From Schwartzia sp. (in: firmicutes) (GTDB taxonomy: Bacteria > Bacillota > Negativicutes > Selenomonadales > Selenomonadaceae): a DNA stretch of 10,277 bases. The notes under the pieces were generated by a model. It saw only the letters and a list, made by a program, of their open reading frames with translations. It was not told the DNA's origin and did no database searches. Where the stretch lies: positions 1-10,277 of the forward strand of contig JAILNL010000002.1 in NCBI GenBank assembly GCA_024691625.1. The letters run 5' to 3'. The position numbers and the translations under genes were made by a program. Shown piece by piece: positions 6,691-10,277 of this stretch (position 1 is its first letter; every line of letters begins with the position of its first letter).

Positions 6691-8961
6691 TTGACTAAGA
6701 AATCGTATCGGGCTTTGGCCTTATCAGTGGCACTTACAGCAAGTGTTACCGCGCTTCCTGCACAGTATGCGTATGCGGAGGAAACAGCTGAATCGGCGGT
6801 GGAGGGAACGGCATCTGAAAGCGAGTTCAATCCTTTGAATCTGCCGGATATTTCTGCAGCACCTTCAAATGTTATTCCGTCATCGCAAGCAACTGCTGAG
6901 CAGCTTACGGCACCGGGGACTCCCGTACCGGAGCTGAGCCCTGAGGAGTTGGAAGCTGCACGGGCAAAGGCTGATGCCGAGGCTGCGGCTGCAAAGGCAA
7001 AATCTGAAGAGGAGGCGGCAGCACAGGCTGATGCCAATGCTGCGGATAAACAGCTCAAGACAGAGGGAACTCTTCCTCAGGAAATTAAAGTACAGACCGC
7101 CGATGAAGCTGCTCCTGCAGAGGATGCTGCGGGTGAAGTATCCATGGAGGAAGCTGCGGCAGGCGAGACCGTTCCTGCAACAGAACCGGCAGCTGCTGCA
7201 CCGGTTGAAAAAGAGAATGCAAATCAGACGGCTGCGGACCGTTGGGCGAAATCCCGCCCGGCAGAAGAACGCATTGACCGCTGGCTTTCCTCTTTTGAAG
7301 GAAACAGAATTGTTGATGTTGAGTTCCAGGGAGCAAGCCCTGAGACTCTGGCTGCTGCAAAAGCTGCACTTTCCACGCGTTCCGGAGATGTTTTCAAAAA
7401 GGACCGTATGGAAAATGACCGTGCAGCTATCTACGATACAGGCTGGTTCTACGATGTATTCCCGACCTTCCAGACTATTCCTGAAGGTGTTGTGATTACA
7501 TATCATGTGCTTGAGAATCCGACGCTTAACTCTTTTGAGCTTACAGGAAATAAAGCAGAGTCCACGGAAACGCTCATGAAGCTTGTCACGGTAAAAGAGG
7601 GCAAGATGCTCAATACCCGCGAGCTGCATGAAAACATTCAGGCAATCACAAATAAATATCATGATGACGGATATATTCTCGTCAAGCTCAGCAATCTTGA
7701 TATTGACCGTGAGGGCAGACTGAAGATTGTTATCAATGAGGGCACTCTTGAAGGTTATACGGTTAAGGGCAATACGAAAACGAAGGATAAGGTCGTTATC
7801 CGTGAGATGCGCCAGAAGCCGGGAGATCCGTTTAATGCGAAGCTTGCGCGCCGTGGAATGCAGCGTGTTTATAACCTTGGTTTCTTCGAGGATGTCAACA
7901 TGAAGCTGAATCCGGGCGTTGAGCCTAATGCTGTCGTTCTTGAGGTTGATGTTGTGGAAAAACGTACCGGCAACTTCAGCGTAGGCGCAGGCTACAGTTC
8001 TCGTGATGGATTTGTCGGAATGGTTGGTGTCGGTGATACCAACTTCCGCGGAGTCGGTGATGCGATTAACTTCCAGTTTGAGTTCAGCGGAAGCAACACG
8101 GATGCACACGGCTATACCTTCATGTACCGCAAGCCGTGGCTTGACCGTCATGAGACAGCAGTCACGTTCCGTATCTATAATCGTACATACGAGTATTATG
8201 ACTATAATACGGACGGCGACAAAATTGAAGAATATATGCGTAAATATTCCGGCGGAGAGATTACGCTCAGCCGTCCGTCCAATGAATATCAGACGAATTA
8301 TATCACGCTGAAAAACCGCAAGGACAGATATGTAAGCCATGAAGGCGGTCCGTGGGATAGAAGCAAAGATGAACCGGCTCCGGATGCAAGAGGAAATATT
8401 GTCAACAGTAAAGAATGGCGCGACAAGAACTTTGGCCTCACCAGAAGTATCACGCTTACGCATGTAACGGATACACGTGATAACGTATACTTCCCGATGA
8501 CAGGCGACCGTCTGAGCTTCAGCGGCGAGTTCGGCGGCTTTGGCGGTGACTTCAATTTCCGTAAGTTTACTGTCGAGGAAAATCACTATATCAAAGCAGG
8601 ACATGCACAGGTATTTGCTCTTCGCGGTATGTACGACCGCGGCTTCGGCAATATCACAGAGGCAAATGAGTATCGTATCGGCGGTCAGACAACGCTTCGC
8701 GGTTATCGTGACGATCAGTTCCGCGGAAACAATATGTTTATTGGTTCAGTGGAATATCGTTTCCCGATTGTTTCCAAGGTACAGGGAGCTCTGTTTACCG
8801 ACTTTGGTGCAGCCTGGGATAGCGGCTGGTCTCCGAAGAACTTCCACGAAAGTATCGGTTTCGGACTTTCTGTTCAGACACCGGTCGGACCGATTCGCGT
8901 TGACATCGCTCACGGAAGCAAGGGCAACCGTGTCCACTTCAGTGTCGGCGGCAGCTTCTGA
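6691..8961 (+). CDS. bamA: BamA, outer-membrane beta-barrel assembly protein (Omp85 family)
   Basis: The 756-residue protein starts with TTG. Residues 1-29 are a signal peptide with likely cleavage after AYA. Residues ~30-185 are an Ala/Glu/Pro-rich low-complexity linker with a helical heptad-like part (PEELEAARAKADAEAAAAKA, 84-103). Three POTRA domains follow: ~205-274 (IVDVEFQGAS), ~277-350 (LNSFELTGNK, then the typical YHDDGYI) and ~352-424 (LEGYTVKGNTKT, YNLGFFEDV). The barrel occupies ~428-756, beginning GNFSVGAGYSSRDGF and including the Omp85 loop-6 motif GGQTTLRGY with LRGY at 669-672. It ends in strands closing on Phe (GPIRVDIAHG...FSVGGSF). BamA folds and inserts outer-membrane barrels. 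E. coli BamA has five POTRA domains, here three are visible, and the linker may compensate for reach. BamD and other Bam lipoproteins are not in the window. The next gene starts 2 bases downstream, implying a shared transcript. Identity is firm; TamA is less likely because tamB is accompanied by this single full Omp85 and the gene layout matches diderm-Firmicute bamA loci. Confidence 0.94.
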   Translation: MTKKSYRALALSVALTASVTALPAQYAYAEETAESAVEGTASESEFNPLNLPDISAAPSNVIPSSQATAEQLTAPGTPVPELSPEELEAARAKADAEAAAAKAKSEEEAAAQADANAADKQLKTEGTLPQEIKVQTADEAAPAEDAAGEVSMEEAAAGETVPATEPAAAAPVEKENANQTAADRWAKSRPAEERIDRWLSSFEGNRIVDVEFQGASPETLAAAKAALSTRSGDVFKKDRMENDRAAIYDTGWFYDVFPTFQTIPEGVVITYHVLENPTLNSFELTGNKAESTETLMKLVTVKEGKMLNTRELHENIQAITNKYHDDGYILVKLSNLDIDREGRLKIVINEGTLEGYTVKGNTKTKDKVVIREMRQKPGDPFNAKLARRGMQRVYNLGFFEDVNMKLNPGVEPNAVVLEVDVVEKRTGNFSVGAGYSSRDGFVGMVGVGDTNFRGVGDAINFQFEFSGSNTDAHGYTFMYRKPWLDRHETAVTFRIYNRTYEYYDYNTDGDKIEEYMRKYSGGEITLSRPSNEYQTNYITLKNRKDRYVSHEGGPWDRSKDEPAPDARGNIVNSKEWRDKNFGLTRSITLTHVTDTRDNVYFPMTGDRLSFSGEFGGFGGDFNFRKFTVEENHYIKAGHAQVFALRGMYDRGFGNITEANEYRIGGQTTLRGYRDDQFRGNNMFIGSVEYRFPIVSKVQGALFTDFGAAWDSGWSPKNFHESIGFGLSVQTPVGPIRVDIAHGSKGNRVHFSVGGSF

Positions 8962-8963
8962 TT

Positions 8964-10256
8964 ATGCTGCGGCATGAAATCGTCTGCGGTCTTGCCGGGT
9001 TCTTTCTGACTCTGCTGATTTTTGTATCGGACACGGAAGCATCTGCGTTCGTGGAATCAGTTCATGCTGATGTGGAGGCAGGGAATAACCTTCCGCCTTT
9101 AATCGAAAGACGCATGGAAACAACGGTTTCTGCAATAGGAGCACAGCTTCTTGAAGGGCGTCGTGTTGCTGAGGCTGAGGCCACACGTACCAAGGACGAG
9201 CAGATTATACGTGAAGTCTTTGATAAGGTGCTTGTCGGATACTCCGTACAAAGCGTTCTGATTGAGCCGGCTGATAATACGCGGATTCGTGTTTCATTGA
9301 TTCCCTGGGCAGATGTAATTCACGATGTCAGGGTCGATGTGACCGTTGAGGGCATGTCTCCGGCGGTTGAACCGTTGGTTCGCCGTGATCTTGCAGATGT
9401 GAGCCGGGTGTTTGAACAGGGGTTGTCAGGCCTTCCGGAGGCTGCTACCGATTGGACAAACGGTGTTTTAAAACACAGTCTAAATGACTACCTTGAGGAG
9501 CATCTTCCCGAGTTTCGTGGAGATTTTGAAATAATCCCGGGATCCGACGCGTCAGTAAAACTGATTGTGTATCCACGGCTTCCCGTAGTGCGTACGGTGG
9601 ATTTGAGTATGCGCTCGGATTCTGTCCCGAATTTTACGCTGCTGAACCATCGGCGGCAGATGCAGGAGACAGTCAATACCCTCATCGGTGTGCCTGTTTC
9701 TTTCGTGAAGCGGCACAAAAGGGAATTTGAGGAGATGTTTGCCTCAAAGCTTGATGCGTACTCTGATTTCAGAGCACTTTCAATGCATACAGAGGTGACT
9801 CTTTCACGTATTGATGCCGATTTGGCTGTCATGAGCCGATCAAATACCAAGAAATATCTGATTCGCCTTGAGGGATGGACGGATATTTCGAGGAAGGGCA
9901 ATAAAGATGATCACACGGTGTTCAGGCTGCATGCAGGGCGCAGATTCACGTCTCAGGACGAAATTTTTTTACAGACGGATTTCCTTCCGCATTCTACCGA
10001 GTGGAGATGGGAAGCGGGCTATGCAAGGCATTTTTCGCCCTGGACTCGTGCGATAGTGAGGTACGATTTGAGAGAAGATAGGTTTATAGTTGGAGGAGAA
10101 CAGATGATTTCAGACCGCTGGCTGGCCCGCTATGAATACCGTTGGTCGGATCAGAAGGGTGAAGCGGCAGTCCGCTACCGTATGCATGATTTCTTAAGCC
10201 TTGAATATGCTGTAGACAAGGATGACAACTGGCTGCGCATAATCGGGAACTTCTGA
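8964..10256 (+). CDS. Exported beta-rich protein of unknown function, probable outer-membrane protein, coupled to bamA
   Basis: I do not recognise a named family. The 430-residue product begins with a signal peptide: MLRHE, a hydrophobic core IVCGLAGFFLTLLIFV, and likely cleavage after EASA (residue 28). Residues ~30-95 are charged and helical. Residues ~95-290 alternate strands and helices in a beta-alpha-alpha-beta-beta order resembling POTRA-like modules (VVRTVDLSMRSDS, then ETVNTLIGVPVSFVKRHKREFEEMFASKLD, then MHTEVTLSRIDADLAVM). Residues ~297-430 show about ten short alternating amphipathic strands rich in aromatics (YLIRLEGWTD, EWRWEAGYARHF, TRAIVRYDL, WLARYEYRW, WLRIIGNF) ending in Phe, as outer-membrane barrels do. 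There is no LRGY-type Omp85 motif. The gene starts 2 bases after the bamA stop with only a weak upstream ribosome site (GGCGGCAG at 8947-8954), suggesting translational coupling. A role with BamA is inferred from this linkage; the barrel is a prediction by eye. Confidence 0.88.
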   Translation: MLRHEIVCGLAGFFLTLLIFVSDTEASAFVESVHADVEAGNNLPPLIERRMETTVSAIGAQLLEGRRVAEAEATRTKDEQIIREVFDKVLVGYSVQSVLIEPADNTRIRVSLIPWADVIHDVRVDVTVEGMSPAVEPLVRRDLADVSRVFEQGLSGLPEAATDWTNGVLKHSLNDYLEEHLPEFRGDFEIIPGSDASVKLIVYPRLPVVRTVDLSMRSDSVPNFTLLNHRRQMQETVNTLIGVPVSFVKRHKREFEEMFASKLDAYSDFRALSMHTEVTLSRIDADLAVMSRSNTKKYLIRLEGWTDISRKGNKDDHTVFRLHAGRRFTSQDEIFLQTDFLPHSTEWRWEAGYARHFSPWTRAIVRYDLREDRFIVGGEQMISDRWLARYEYRWSDQKGEAAVRYRMHDFLSLEYAVDKDDNWLRIIGNF

Positions 10257-10257
10257 G

Positions 10258-10277
10258 CGGAGGCTCCCACAGGCGTG
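10258..10277 (+). promoter_or_regulatory. Ribosome binding site and possible GTG start of a further gene running off the right edge
   Basis: CGGAGG at 10258-10263, immediately after the preceding TGA, is a good Shine-Dalgarno match. A GTG occupies the last three bases of the window, 11 bases further on. The operon therefore probably continues. In diderm Firmicutes an OmpH/Skp-like chaperone or lipid A genes often follow bamA, but nothing of the next protein is visible. Confidence 0.4.

Noticed and set aside
6974..7495. A 173-codon + strand open frame in another frame over the BamA linker
   Set aside because: It is Arg/Leu/Gln-rich, a typical product of reading Ala/Glu-rich codons out of frame, and overlaps a confident coding region.
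6880..8604. A 574-codon open frame on the minus strand across bamA
   Set aside because: It lies wholly opposite a clear BamA coding sequence, its translation is Cys/Ile/Arg-rich without any domain, and it follows from the codon pattern of the real gene.

Overview
The window looks like part of an outer-membrane biogenesis locus from a diderm Firmicute (class Negativicutes, perhaps a Selenomonas/Anaerovibrio-like organism). The reasoning is that genuine outer-membrane machinery (TolC family, TamB, BamA) is combined with Firmicutes-style translation signals: strong purine-rich Shine-Dalgarno sites and TTG starts. The taxonomic call is inference from gene content and style, not from a marker gene. 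All six genes lie on the + strand and are tightly packed. No tRNA, rRNA, CRISPR array or mobile element is visible, and no gene-free stretch exceeds about 155 bases.

Layout. (1) Bases 1-800 hold the C-terminal part of a TolC-family outer-membrane channel, open at the left edge and closed by a strong intrinsic terminator (803-830). (2) Bases 867-5183 encode a 1438-residue TamB (DUF490/AsmA-like) protein. (3) 14 bases later, 5198-5836 encodes a 212-residue sigma-70-family factor with a TTG start. (4) An AT-rich 153-base gap with a candidate promoter and a small palindrome leads to 5990-6547, a 185-residue single-pass inner-membrane protein with a cytoplasmic helical N-terminus and a Pro/Ala/Glu-rich periplasmic tail. 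(5) After a 143-base gap with hairpins, 6691-8961 encodes BamA (TTG start, signal peptide, unusual ~155-residue Ala/Glu-rich linker, three POTRA domains, 16-strand-type barrel with LRGY). (6) Only 2 bases later, 8964-10256 encodes an unrecognised 430-residue exported protein, predicted to be beta-rich with a C-terminal barrel-like half ending in Phe. A Shine-Dalgarno-like site at the right edge suggests the operon continues.

How they fit together. BamA inserts beta-barrel proteins into the outer membrane. TamB spans the periplasm and in systems without TamA is thought to work with BamA and/or carry phospholipids. TolC is both a client and an export channel. The sigma factor and membrane protein sitting between tamB and bamA are the least explained part. 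Their arrangement raises the possibility of a dedicated envelope-regulation pair, and the protein coupled to bamA is a candidate lineage-specific partner or client of the BamA machinery. Both ideas are inference.
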